Positions 34,142 through 45,892 of a stretch of 64,000 nt of DNA are shown here, in pieces. Both the position numbers and the translations under genes were made by a program. This stretch comes from Hsuehochloa calcarea. Its lineage: Eukaryota > Streptophyta > Magnoliopsida > Poales > Poaceae. Where the stretch lies: NCBI GenBank assembly GCA_036346395.1, contig CM070601.1, positions 6,765,383-6,829,382 on the forward strand, read 5' to 3'. Each line of letters opens with the position of its first letter. Position 1 is the first letter of the stretch. The notes under the pieces were generated by a model. It was not told where the DNA came from. It did not search any database and was given only the letters and a program-made list of their open reading frames with translations.

Positions 34142-35242
34142 CTACAAACTTTGTATATCTGTCGGACAAGAGAAAGCGAAAACCTTTTGACTTTTCGGGT
34201 AGCCAATGAAATGACAACTTCTTGTTTTGGGATCTAGCTTCCCAATATTTGGGTTAAATACTTTAGCCTCAGTGAGGACTCCCCACACACGTAAGTGGTT
34301 TAGTGAGGAACTCTTCACATCCACCCACAACTGCGGTGTTTTGGGCACCGACTTACTAGGCACTCTATTGAGAATATGAATGGCGGTTTTCAACGTCTCC
34401 ATCCATAAACTCAATGGGAGTGTGGAGTAGCTCATCATGCTTCGCACCATATCCATCGAGTGCAGTTGCGTCTTTCACTACTCTATTTTCTTTGAGGTTC
34501 GCCGGTGTAGAATCTTGGGCTACTATGCTATTTTCTGTAAAAACCTCGCAAAGGTCCAGGAACTTGTCCATATGGGGTATGTCGTAGTAGTACTCCCCCA
34601 CGATCGGATCGAACTATCTTAATCTTTAAATCGTGTTGGTTTTCAACTTGACCTTAAATATCTTGAATTTATCCAAGGCTTCATTTCTTTCTTTGATTGG
34701 ATAAATATATCCATAACGGAGTAGTCATCTGTGAATGTTATGAGCGAGTCATAACCATCCACACTTTTCACAGAAAAGGACCACAAATGTCGTGTGAACA
34801 ATTTGTAGAACTCTGTGCTTCTTTTTGCGTCTTTCTTAATTTTCTTTACATATTTTCCTTTAATGCATTATTTGCATTGTTCTAAGTCGAGAACTCTAAT
34901 AGAGGAAGAATTTCATTCTTAACTAGTCTTTCTATTCTCCCCTCGAAATATGGCCTAAGCAGCGATTGCCATAATTTCGACGATTCATTATGAGTTCTCT
35001 TTCGCTTTACATTTACATTCGTGAGACGAGGATTCAATCACTTTCGCACGCGACGTTCCCATTATCGCATCGACATTCACATCATCACATAATGATAACA
35101 AATAAAGCTCATTTTGTAATATGGCAAGACCAACACATTCTTTATTAAATATTATTTCGCACTTGCCATTTCCAAAATTACAATCATAACCATCTTTGTC
35201 CAAATTGGAAACACTAATGAAATTCCTCTGTAAGAGGAACAA
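34142..35242 (-). pseudogene. copia integrase and GAG-pre-integrase, copy 1
   Basis: Minus frames include 34988-35242 (ISVSNLDKDGYDCNFGNGKC, LYLLSLCD; pre-integrase zinc-binding end) and 34142-34456 (MVRSMMSYSTLPLSLWMETL, AIHILNRVPSKSVPKTPQLW, FIGYPKSQKVFAF; integrase C-terminal part). The catalytic core between them is fragmented by frameshifts. Confidence 0.8.
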
Positions 35243-35585
35243 AAGAACATCTCTAAGTAAAAGATTGGAGCCATTAGCTAACTCTAATGAAAGATCACCA
35301 ACGGCTTCAACTTCGCTTGGACTCCATTTGCGACTTTAATGCATCTTTCGTTTCTTTGCGTAGTCCTCGTCGAGCGGAATCCTCAGAAGGAATTAGCAAC
35401 ATGAGCAGTTGCTCTGAGTCAATCCACCAAGTGGATTTGAATATTGCACATACAAGCATTCATTTATGAAGGTAATAATGTTCTCACCTTTCTTTGTCAT
35501 TATCATCTTTAAGTAATCAGGACAGTTCTTCTTGTAGTGTCAGGTCTTCTTCTGATGAAGACAACGATCTTTGTCTCTGACAAAT

Positions 35586-36344
35586 TTATTCTGTTGAGGT
35601 GATGGATGAGGCTTTTCCCTTGTTCCTTGAGAAGGAGGTACTGTTGAAGTGCTTTTTCTTGTTATCCTTCACATAGTTGATAGATCCACCATGTGAGGAT
35701 TTAATTCTTTCCTCCTCTTGAACACACATAGCTATGCACTTTTCTAAGTCCCATTTATCGGGCTGCATGTTGTAATTGACAACAAAGGTGTCAAACTTTT
35801 CTGGCAAGGAAGCAAAAATCAAGTGAATAAGGAACTCATCCTTGAGAGCCAAATCCATTGGTTTAAGCTTGGATGCCAAGTTGCTCATCCTTAGTATGTG
35901 TTCTCTTATTCCACTGCCACCACCAGAATACCTTTCTGTCACAAGCTGCTTAATCAGCTGTGTAGCATATGTCTTTGAAGAGCCAGTAAACTGACTCTTT
36001 ATTTTATCAAGGTATTCTGTGACAGTGTCACAGTCTGCGATTGAGCCCACAATTGCAGGCTCAATCGTGTTCTTTATCACAGCCACACATTTCTTGTTGG
36101 CTGTGGTCCATTTCTTATGCTCTAGGTCATAAGACATCTGTAAGGGAGCGTGATCCCTCTGTCTTTTACGCCAAGCGATATCATCCTCATTTGATCCCTC
36201 CTTTGGTGCCATAGGCTCAGTGGGTCGTGCTGTAGTGAGGACCCAGTCCACCTCAGCTAAGATAAACGCTAAGTCTATCTTTTTCTTCCACTCTCCATAA
36301 TTATCTCCTTTGAGAGTGGGGATCTCTCTGATACAACCCATCAA
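35586..36344 (-). pseudogene. copia gag, copy 1
   Basis: 252-codon minus frame from a Met: IPTLKGDNYGEWKKKIDLAF, LTTARPTEPMAPKEGSN, IVGSIADCDTVTEYLDKI, LIKQLVTERYSGGG, FLIHLIFASLPEKFDTFVVN, and a basic Lys-rich end. This is a Retrotran_gag_2/UBN2-type capsid protein. It is the longest intact frame in this element; the rest of the polyprotein is out of frame. Confidence 0.85.
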
Positions 36345-36768
36345 GTTGTATCCTCCTAAAAATTTAGTTCAAATAAAGTGAGAACGAAACATGAAAATTA
36401 TATGCCTTATTTCCAACGTTGGTCAAAAAATACGACATACAATTAAATCAATTATATCTATACATTAAATCTATATCGCCGTTGGGCCGAAATAGAAACA
36501 ATGCATAAAAACATCATTTAAAATTATAATCTTGTTATTATCAACGTTGGTGGAAAATAACAATATCATAATTCACAACAATTCTTAAAAATTAAATTCT
36601 CGTTGGTTGAATTTAATTAAAAGAATTATCAACATTTAACTTTTGCGTGAGCGCAATTATTCTAAAATAATTCATTCTCGAAGCATTATAACTATACATA
36701 TTTAATCTCGAAAAATAACACGTTGGTGCAAAATTTACTGAGATTTTATACAATTTTTCTATTGAAAT

Positions 36769-37008
36769 TCATTCAAAATACTTCGAAAATAAATTAAATT
36801 CAATTTTGAGTTCTTGTTCAAAATTGGGAGTCAAGTTTTGTTTTGTAGACCCATTTCTGACCTCTGTTTTGGCTCCTTTAGGAATAATTTCCAAGTCCCG
36901 GACTTTATTAGCCTTCATGGACCTCATTTCCTCTTCCATGGCCTCAAGCCATTTTGAAGAATTTTCGCTTCTCATGGCTTCTTCAAATGTGGTGGGATCA
37001 TCCTCCAT
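36769..37008 (-). pseudogene. Partial reverse transcriptase start, copy 2
   Basis: Minus frame MEDDPTTFEEAMRSENSSKW, LEAMEEEMRSMKANKVRDLE duplicates the N-terminal reverse transcriptase segment at 33580-33750. It is then cut by the duplication junction, so it has no catalytic part. Confidence 0.85.
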
Positions 37009-37299
37009 TTGAAATTCTTCTATGATAAATCGATAATCATCGAGATAGTGATCTTCTTACTCTTTGAGACCCCTCAGGGCCTCCATATTTGGTACATCTT
37101 ACATTTGAATTCTTTGTTGCTCCCCTCATTTGTGGCAATGGGTTCTATAGGATCTGAAGAGCGGGTTCCTCATTCTCATTCAATGTTGCCACGGGAGAAA
37201 CAATAGCAGTCTTGGCACCACAGTATCTCGTACCGTCGGTGCGGGCGGCGGACGAGTAGTGAGAAGAGTGGCTCTTGAATCATCGGAGTGGGCACATAT

Positions 37300-38464
37300 A
37301 CCCGCTTCTCTTCAAGATCAATCTCTCGAGCTACCATGCTCCCCTCATCATTTCATCCTCTAAGAAGGCAGCGTGTCTCGTTTCTACAAACTTTGTATAT
37401 CTGTGCGGGCGGTAGAAGCGAAAACCTTTTGACTTTTCGGGGTAGCCAATGAAATGGCAACTTCTTTTTTGGGATCTAGCTTCCCAAGGTTTGGGTTAAA
37501 TACTTTAGCCTCGTGAGGCTCCCCACACACGTAAGTGGTTTAGTGAGGAACTCTTCACATCCCCACAACTCACGGTGTTTTGGGCACCGACTTACTAGGC
37601 ACTCTATTGAGAATATGAATGGCGGTTTTTAACGCCTCCATCCATAAACTCAATGGGAGTGTGGAGTAGCTCATCATGCTTCGCACCATATCCATCGAGT
37701 GCAGTTGCGTCTTTCACTACTCCATTTTCTTTGAGGTTCGCCGGTGTAGAATCTTGGGCTACTATGCCATTTTCTGTAAGAACCTCGCAAAGGTCCGAGG
37801 AACTTGTCCATATGGGGTATGTCGATAGTAGTACTCCCCACGATCGGATCGAACTATCTTAATCTTTAAATCGTGTTGGTTTTCAACTTGACCTTAAATA
37901 TCTTGAATTTATCCAAGGCTTCATTTCTTTCTTTGATTGGATAAATATATCCATAACGGAGTAGTCATCTGTGAATGTTATGAGCGAGTCATAACCATCC
38001 ACACTTTTCACGGAAAAGGACCACAAATGTACGTGTGAACAATTTGTAGAACTCCTGTGCTTCTTTTTGCGCCTTTCTTAATTTTCTTTACATATTTTCC
38101 TTTAATGCATTCTTTGCATTGTTCTAAGTCTGAGAACTCTAATAGAGGAAGAATTTCATTCTTAACTAGTCTTTCTATTCTCCCCTCGAAATATGGCCTA
38201 AGCAGCGATTGCCATAATTTCGACGATTCATTATGAGTTCTCTTTCGCTTTACATTTTACATTCGTGAGCGAGGATTCATTCACTTTCGCACGCGACGTT
38301 CCCATTATCGCATCGACATTCACATCATCACACAATGATAACAAATAAAGCTCATTTTGTAATATGGCAAGACCAACACATTCTTTATTAAATAATATTT
38401 CGCACTTGCCATTGCCAAAATTACAATCATAACCATCTTTGTCCAAATTGGAAACGCTAATCAA
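37300..38464 (-). pseudogene. Integrase and pre-integrase remnants, copy 2
   Basis: Duplicate of 34060-35242. The pre-integrase end is readable at 38231-38464 (ISVSNLDKDGYDCNFGNGKC). Numerous one- to three-base deletions and small GC-rich replacements (gtgcgggcgg at about 37239 and 37403) break the integrase frame. Confidence 0.75.
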
Positions 38465-38749
38465 ATTCCTCGTAAGAGGAACAAAAGAACATCTCTAAGT
38501 AAAAGATTGGAGCCATTAGCTAACTCTAATGAAAGATCGCCATGACTTCAACTTCGCTTGGACTCCATTTGCGACTTTAATGCATCTTTCGTTTCTTTGC
38601 GTAGTCCTCGTCGAGCGGAATCCACAGAAGGAATTAGCAACATGAGCAGTTGCTCTGAGTCAATCCACCAAGTGGATTTGAATATTGTACATACAAGCAT
38701 TCATTTATGAATGTAATAATGTTCTCACCTTTCTTTGCCATTATCATCT

Positions 38750-39568
38750 TTAAGTAATCGGGAGTTCTTCTTGTAGTGTCTGTCTTCTTCTGATGAAGAC
38801 ACCGATCTTTGTCTCTGACAAATTTATTACTGTTGAGGTGATGGATGAGGCTTTTCCCTTGTTTCTTGAGAAGGAGGTCTTGTGGAAGTTCTTTTTCTTG
38901 TTATCCTTCACATAGTTGATAGATCCACCATGTGAGGTTTTAATTCTTTCCTCCTCTTGAACACACATTGCTATGCATTTTCTAAGTCCCATTTATCGGT
39001 GCATATTGTAATTGACAACAAAAGTGTCAAACTTTTCTGGCAATGAAGCAAAAATCAAGTGAATAAGGAACTCATCCTTGAGTGCCAAATCCATTGGTTT
39101 GAGCTTGGATGCCAAGTTGCTCATCCTCAATATGTGTTCTCTTATCCCACCACTAGAATACCTTTTCATCACAAGTCGCTTAATCATTTGTGTTGCATAT
39201 GTCTTTGAAGAGCGATGGCGACTCTTTATTTTATCAAGGTATACGTGACGGTGATCACATTCTGCGATTGAGCCCACAATTGCGAGGCTCAATCGTGTTC
39301 TTTATCACGACCATACATTTCTTGTTGGTGTGGTCCATTCTTATGCTCTAGATCATAAGACATCGTAAGGAGCATGATCTCTCTGTCTTTTACGCCAAGC
39401 GATATCATCCTCATTTGACCCCTCTTTGGTGCCGTAGGCTCGTTGGGTCGTCTTTGTAGTGAGGACCCAGTCCACCTCAGCTAAGATAAACGCTAAGTCT
39501 ATCTTTTTCTTCCACTCTCCATAATTATCTCCTTTGAGAGTGGGTATTTCTCTGATACAACTCATCAA
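38750..39568 (-). pseudogene. copia gag, copy 2, frameshifted
   Basis: Three minus frames (39353-39568, 38993-39292, 38750-38992) together match gag copy 1 at 35586-36344, but small indels near 39350, 39290 and 38995 break it. Confidence 0.85.
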
Positions 39569-40732
39569 GTTGTACCCTCCTGAAAAAGTTTAGATCAAAT
39601 ATAGTGAGAACGTAACATTAAAATTATATGCCTTATTTCCAACGTTGGTCAAAAATACGACATACAATTAAAACAATTTTATCTATACATTAAATCTATA
39701 TCACCGTTGGGCAGAAATAGAAACAATGCATAAAACATCATCAATTAAAAATTATAATACTGTTATTATCAACTTTGGTCAGAAAATAACAATATCATAA
39801 TTCACAATTAAATTCTTAAAAAATTAAATTCTCTCGTTGGTTCGAATTTAATTAAAAGAATTAATCAACATTAACTTTTGCAGCGGAAACTGTAATTATT
39901 CTAAAATAATTCAATATTCAGAAGCATAATAACTATACACAATTAATCTCTGGAAATAATAACACGTTGGTGTAAAATTTACAGAGATTTTATACAATTC
40001 TTCTATTGAAATTCACTCAAAATACTTCTGAAAATAAATTAAATTCAATTTCGAGTTCTTGTTCAAAACCGTAGATATCTTTGTGCAAAACCGGTTTTTG
40101 TCTTTATTCAAACCGCCATTCGGCCTCCTTAGGTTTTTTAGGCCCATTTTCATGCGGCCATCCGATGATGGCGTTAGGATTACATGAAGCGATTTCACCG
40201 TCGATTCACATCGGCAATTTGGATTACATCTAACGGCCTTCGCGCATCGTTCGCTTCGCGTGGCGCATCTCGGCCGTTGATCCGTCGACGGTTGGTGGAT
40301 TCGGCCGAACAAAAAGGCGGCGGCGTTTCCCAAAAACCCTAAGCGCATTCTCGATCTCTCTCTTTCCTCTCTCTCGCTTTGCTCGGGCGAAGGAAGAAGC
40401 GGCGGAGCGGCGGCGCCGCCGCGAAATCAGGCCTCTCGCCGGCTCGCCGCGCGCCCCGAGAGGGAGCGCGTCGCCGTCAGCGGCTCCGTGTCGGCGCCCT
40501 TTCACGCTGACCGACCGGCGCCCAAATCTTGTCCCGGCGGTCGGCGGCCTTCAACGTGGATCGCCGGCGAGACCCGGCTTCGGCCGGTCTCCCGCGCCGA
40601 TGGCGACTCACAGTGAGCACACGGCTCGCGACCCTAGGTTGCGACCTTAGGTGAGTCCGGCCTTTTGGATCTAGGGTTAGGGTTTGGTTCTATTTTCCTT
40701 CTTCTTCTTTTTCCGTCTTGGCTCGATACCAT

Positions 40733-41216
40733 TGTTGGTTTAGATCTTTTGATCTCTTGGATCTGGGGTTCTTTTACTCTTTGGGTTCATGGTTTTGGAT
40801 CGGGTCCAAGAGTGACCGAGAGAGAGAGGTTCTGCGTCGGACGTAGATGAAGTAGGGTTGGCCATTGCGACTTGCGGGTGGTAGAGTCGGTGTAGTCGAT
40901 CCGTCGGTGAAAGCGGCGGTGGTCGATCTTCGTCCCTGAGGCGCGTCGGTGGAGCGAGATCCGGTGACAAACAGCCGGTGGGTGTTCCGTCATTGGGCGC
41001 TACCTCTTGGATCGGATTAGGGTTTGGTGTCGGTTAGGGTTTGTGGCGGCGGCGCGGTCAACTTAGTTATCCGTGCCACCCCGGCCCCCACCTTCTTTTA
41101 TAGCGGCGGCGGCGAGGCCCATGACCATCTTGGGGTGGGCGGTGCGCCCGTCGGCCAGATCATGTGGGGATTGGGCATTTGGCCGTTGGGCCAAATGCCC
41201 GAGATCAACTCTAACA
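40733..41216 (-). repeat. 5' LTR of 9.75-kb copia
   Basis: About 484 bp, TGTTAG...CCAACA on the minus strand. It is adjoined by the primer binding site atggtatcgagcc at 40720-40732. Confidence 0.9.
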
Positions 41217-41217
41217 T

Positions 41218-41315
41218 GTTTTCCATGTCTTTACTTTTACTCTTATCTCTCAAGTATCATGCGATGGTGAACCTCTGTATATCTAACTTGATAACTAGAA
41301 GCTTCAACGTGTTAG
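41218..41315. repeat. 98-bp flanking direct repeat, right copy
   Basis: Identical by eye to 31369-31466, separated from the copia LTR end (41216) by one base. Confidence 0.95.
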
Positions 41316-41575
41316 GTGATGGGGGGTGCCGTTCTTCCCTTGGTTGCGGGGAGTGGCATGTGTGTATAAGAGTGGGTTGGTATTCAACGTGATAACCGGT
41401 GTTTGCCTTAGCCTTGGTATATGAAGCTACTTAGCCGGGTGTTTTGGGGGGAAGAGGGTTCCTTCCCCTTCTGCGGTGTTTCCCGTTGTACCGGTGTCTG
41501 TATCATTTTATCTGCTTTATTAATATAGTGGGCAGCTCTGCTGCCTGTTCACTTCAAAAAAAGAAATTCAGAATC
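41316..41575 (+). mobile_element. LINE-like 3' end with A-rich tail
   Basis: The sequence passes through gctttattaatatagtgggc and agctctgctgcctgttcac to an A-rich tail (caaaaaaagaaa at about 41557-41570). Grass L1 LINEs often end in a similar aatata-gggc...ctgc phrase and poly(A). No coding part or target duplication could be attached. Confidence 0.45.
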
Positions 41576-41748
41576 TTCCCCCAAGAGCTCTAATTACCAA
41601 ACCCTCTGTCCTCTGATGTTGCAAACTTGCAATCGAAACAGAAAAATCGAAAGGAAAGGAAAAGGAAAACTCTGTCATGGCCTCCGAGGTTCCAAGTTAG
41701 TCTATGCTACTCTGTTAGCAGAAGAAGAAACCATTCCAAGCTAGGAGA

Positions 41749-43889
41749 CTAGGAGAAGGTGTCCACTGACGGCACGAGCGTCCTGCAGCAGGGGCAGTCC
41801 GGCTGGATGGCCAGCCACGGGAGGACGCAGTCGGAGTGGTACTTGTGGGAGCACGGCAGCCTCGTGATCCTCTGGTGCCGCTCCCGCACCTCGTCGAGGC
41901 AGACCGCACAGAGGTCGGCCTTGGACGGCGTCCTCCTCGTCGCGGCGTGGCGGCTCGACGACGACGACGACGACGACTCCAGCGTCGCTGGCCTGAGCTC
42001 AGCGCCGGCTGTCAGGATTTGCTGCTGCTGCTCTTCTTGCTGCACGTTCTGCTGTCTGGAGGTTGCTCTCCCGTCTAGCTCCCGCAATCGCCTGCCCCAC
42101 CTGCCGTTGATCCAGCCATGAAAATGAAGTTAGCTTGTAGAACACAAATCTGCAGTTTTATGCCATTTTGCTATTTGTAATTAAAAAATAATGCATCATG
42201 GCAAAACGGAGAATACACACTACAGGCAATGTGCGAGTACAACCATCCACAGGCAACTACCTCAAAACATCTTGTGGTTAACATCTCCAGAGTTCAGATG
42301 CAAAATTATCTAATATAGGATTGGATTATCTCTCTTATCTATTTTTTTACATAATCGAAATGGTGCAAAGTTTCCCTTCATTATATGGCAAGAACCCCCT
42401 GCATATTTTTTTTAGGGTAACTTCAGAAGCTCCTGTAGTTACCATTTTGAAGTCATGCTACACTTGCAAGATTCCATCTAGACAGCACTAGAATCCTCTA
42501 GAATCAGAGGCAGAGGGAGGGGGGACTGGCAGGTCAGGGCTCCCCTATGATGCAAATTTTGTCGCTACATCTCTTTGTAATCCATGGAATTTTTCAGTAT
42601 TTCTGCTATTTGGCCACCCCTATAGAATATAATTTTACTACATAGCTTGTCCGACACTCCTTGTCTCTAATTCCTGGTTCCACCGCCGTCTAGAATGCAT
42701 CATAGAATGTGTAGGTATAGTCCCTCCAAATGCTGTGATGTGTAAGTCACAAAACCGGGAAAAAGGGGACACACCTTTCGTAATGTGGATGCTGTTGTCC
42801 TACTACCTGGGAATCACGCAAATCAAACCGCAACAACAAGGAACGCATAAATCGGCAAAATTCTCCACACATATCGCTGTAAGGTTTGCGCTCTAACATG
42901 GAAAGTTTCAGAAAAGTTGGAACTTCAGATGCCGTCGTCCAGCTGGTATGGCCTATAGCTATAGCTAAGCTAAATCGCATGGATTCTCCGTTTCAGCGAA
43001 ACCGTGTCTCTGACAAGCGACGTCATTTTCATCGGTTTACTAGACGTTTATTCCCTGAACTCCTCTACTTACTCAGATACTTCTGATTCATTTTCTTGGC
43101 ATTCCTCCATGATTGAGCCAAAAGCTACTGCTAGATTGTTCTTGAGTTTAGCTAGCAATTGTAACATATTTGGGTGCAGTGCGGAAAACCGGCGCGGTAG
43201 ACGTAGATAGAACATTTGACTGTGTGATTCAATTACTATGCGATATAGATTGGTTGCATTTCCGAAACAGATTACTGAAGTGAACAGAGAGCATTTCAAA
43301 ATTGGATGGAAAAATAGCCAAGAGATTGCTTCACATGAATGGGATCTTATTTTTCAAATAGAGAATTGACAAGCTCCAATTATCTATCTTCATAATTCAA
43401 TTGCAGTACGAACTATGAGGAATTAAACAGCTCGCTTTCACAAAAAAGAACATTGCGAAATCCTGATGGAATCAGGAAATCATCAGATCCTAGTGCTCAA
43501 CGATCGAATCCAAGAACCTTTTTTTCTTTTCTTTTTTCTTTCCCAACCCTGGCTATGAACGATCAGCACACAGATGAAAGCAAAGCTCGAATCGAAGGCT
43601 GTAATCGCAAGCTCCTCCCTACTTAATTTTTCTTCCATCTCTTATTAACAGAGGAGGGGAGGGGAGGAGGAACTGACCTGGACGGCGATGACGAGGGCGC
43701 CGCGGCGCCGCTGAGCTTCTCCTCGAGCCGGATGCGGGCTGCCAGCGCGACCCCCACCACGCCGGTGCCCGCCTGCGCCGCGGCTCCCAGCTGATGGTGG
43801 TGCCAGGCGTGGTGCTCCCCGGCCCCCGCCACGACGTCCCTGTGGTAGTGCACGCGCCGCCGCCGCGCGAGCTCCACGCCCGGAAGCAT
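41749..43889 (-). CDS. RING-H2 zinc finger E3 ubiquitin ligase
   Basis: Two exons on the minus strand: 43678-43889 and 41749-42091 (intron gtcagt...ggcag, phase 2), giving 184 residues. Exon 1 is His/Ala/Arg-rich (HHAWHHHQLGAAAQAGTG, RIRLEEKLSG). Exon 2 has a Gln-rich stretch, a run of eight Ser, then a canonical RING-H2: C132-x2-C135-x15-C151-x-H153-x2-H156-x2-C159-x10-C170-x2-C173, with the conserved Pro-Trp (VLPWLAIQPDCPCCR) that contacts E2 enzymes. It ends VPSVDTFS. RING-H2 proteins recruit E2 enzymes and transfer ubiquitin to substrates; the substrate here is unknown. A tttaaaac TATA-like motif lies about 100 bp upstream. It looks intact. A diverged paralogue is at 21936-22441. Confidence 0.9.
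42500..42690. repeat. Dispersed repeat copy A in RING intron
   Basis: Shares gggactggcagg(t/g)c..gg(c/t)tcccct, tatagaatataattt and further phrases with 47665-47870 in the same orientation. It is a degenerate member of a dispersed family. Confidence 0.7.
43053..43210 (-). pseudogene. Exon fragment copy in RING intron
   Basis: The minus strand reads LLAKLKNNLAVAFGSIMEEC then QENESEVSE, followed by gtaagt. It matches the fragments at 30359-30527 and 30624-30770. Inserted inside the RING gene intron; parent gene not recognised. Confidence 0.6.
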
Positions 43890-44213
43890 GGCCCTCTCTT
43901 CTTCTGGACCGGGGATGCGAGTTCTTGGCTCGTCGCTTGCTTTCCTCCTCCTCCTCCTCCTCGGCGGTGGGTTGGTGGGTTTGGAGGTCGGTTTTAAAGT
44001 GGCGGGGAAAAGCGGGGAGGAGAGGAGAAGCGGAGGAAGACGACGTGGTGCGGGAATGGACGCTGGCGTGGCGTTTTAGACCGGAGGGAAATTACGAGGA
44101 AGACTCTCGAGTCTCAAAGTTGATATTGCTGCTCGCGCGAGTGAGGCGCGCGTGGTTTATCCTTGTCGCCGAGCCCAACACCATCCAAGCGCAAAATTCC
44201 ACTGACGTCGGGG

Positions 44214-44839
44214 CATGGATGGGCTGTGCCAGTTAAGTCGGTTTGAATCACGATATTATTAGCCCGAATTAGGCATGATAATATTAATCTAGCACAGAAA
44301 TGACATGATTCACACTGTAATTGTGTCAGACTAATACGGTACAAATGCCTGGACTGTGACTCGGTTTGTACCCTGTCACGATAAGCCGGTCTAGCACGAC
44401 ACAAAGAGTATCTGGTCGTGCCAGGCATGAAACAAGCCCGGCAAAGGCGGCAGCGGAGGAGGCCGATGTGGAGGAGGAGGTGGCGCGGCGGCGGCCGATC
44501 GCGGCGAAGGAGGGGGTGGCGGTAGCGCGGAAACAGGGGAGGAGGCTGGGAGCGGCGTCGGGCGCAGAGGAGGAGGCGATGGTGGCTGTTGGGCGTGGAG
44601 ACAGAGGAGGAGGTGGCGGGGCCAGGCGCGACAGAGGTGGCAGCGGCGGTGTCAAGTGCGAAGCTGCCATGTGTGTGTGCGTGTGTGTGTGTGGTGCTGG
44701 CCCACCAGGCTGAACATTGCTTGGGCCAGTCCAGCACAACACAAAGTGCCAATGGGCTATGCCTGGGTTGGTTCCCCAGCATGACACGGCCGATTTTTTT
44801 GCGGGCCTAAATGAACCGTACCAGCACGGGCCGCCCATG
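44214..44839. mobile_element. Probable hAT-like element with GC-rich interior
   Basis: The left end catggatgggctgtgccagt and the reverse complement of the right end catgggcggcccgtgctggt form an imperfect inverted repeat of about 35-40 bp. The interior (about 44430-44660) is purine- and GC-rich, with a gt microsatellite at about 44671-44692. No clean 8-bp duplication was found. It lies upstream of the RING gene. Confidence 0.5.
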
Positions 44840-45139
44840 TGGGTATCACTAGTCGGGGGTAAAATTACGATCTCACAAAAATTCTACTCGAATGCACTCT
44901 CATGCAAGTAACAGATAAACATTATGATTTAAACCCTGGTTGATAGAATCATACACTCTAACTCTACTACTCTACACTAAGAGATGATTCCCAGTCATAA
45001 ATCTAAATCCACTCTACAAATCTTTCTATAAAAAGATGTTTGATATGTACAAAGTAGCAACAGTGTTCACAGGATTCCAAAAAATCCAACCTCTGCCGAA
45101 AAAGTATCCACGCAGGTGCGCAACACAACCCGTTCCAAG

Positions 45140-45892
45140 TAGGGGTGGAAAAAAAGCTCAAAACTCGCGAGCCAGCTCGGCTCGAACTCGGTCCCTTAAC
45201 GAGTCGAGCAGGCAATTTAGCTCGTTTTTTTTAACAAGCCGAGCCGAACTAGCTCGCGAGTTGCGTTAACTCGTTTAGCTCGTTCACTCACCAGACGTCC
45301 AGAGTTCTAGGCCATCTCAGTTGACCACCAGGCAGCCCACTGGCCAGTTCCTAGCCCAGTCCACTGGCCACTGGGCTTAGCGCAACCCTAACTCCCTAAG
45401 TCCCTCACCCCTAATGCTCGGTAGCTCGGGGCTCATGCGCTTGGCCTTCCAGTTCCTTCCTTTTTTCACCCGCCCCCGCAGACCACCGTCCGCCCCGTCC
45501 TGTTAGTGGCTTCATAATAAATGGTTGCTTTGCCTGTAATACAGAGTTGCATATGTTTAATGGCTTTAATACAAAGTTGCATATGTTTAATGGCTTCAGA
45601 ATGAATCAAGCATTCTATTAGAGGCTTCAGAATGAATCAAACATTTTCATATGCTATAAGCGGGTTAATTGCATAACAGAGATGGTGCATGGTGATGATA
45701 GCATGATCGTCAATTAACAGAGATGGACTGCATGGATTTTTATTGATAACATGACTAACGAGTCGAATTTGAGTTTTTTAACGAGTCGAGCCGATGTTGG
45801 TATTTTGCTCGTTAGCTTAACGAGTCGAGCCGAGCTCGTTTTCTTAACAAGCCGAGCCAAGCCGAACCGAGCTAGCTCGTTATCCACCCCTA
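45140..45892. mobile_element. Non-autonomous hAT element, 753 bp
   Basis: The termini are taggggtggaaaaaaagctc and, reverse-complemented, taggggtggataacgagcta. An 8-bp duplication gttccaag lies at 45132-45139 and 45893-45900. Subterminal regions are packed with aacgagtcgagccgagc-type motifs in both orientations, as is usual for hAT transposase binding regions. There is no transposase frame. Confidence 0.95.

Larger units (their letters stand above)
33576..40067 (-). repeat. 3.24-kb tandem duplication inside copia
   Basis: Copy 1 is 33576-36823 and copy 2 is 36824-40067. The junction at 36823/36824 joins ttgttcaaaa to ttgggagtc. Copy 1 is followed by the start of copy 2, and copy 2 continues into unique 5' leader. 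By eye the copies are roughly 95% alike, with many short indels. The duplicated unit spans early reverse transcriptase, integrase, gag and part of the leader. Confidence 0.9.
31467..41216 (-). mobile_element. Ty1-copia element, minus strand, with internal tandem duplication
   Basis: The 5' LTR is 40733-41216 and the 3' LTR 31467-31955 (about 485 bp, clearly diverged). The minus-strand primer binding site atggtatcgagcc is at 40720-40732, and a polypurine tract (aagggggagaa) adjoins the 3' LTR at about 31956-31966. Coding order on the minus strand is gag, integrase, reverse transcriptase, RNase H, as in copia. The region gag to early reverse transcriptase is present twice (33576-36823 and 36824-40067). 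All frames are broken. No ordinary 5-bp target duplication is seen; the element is bordered by identical 98-bp repeats instead. Confidence 0.9.
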
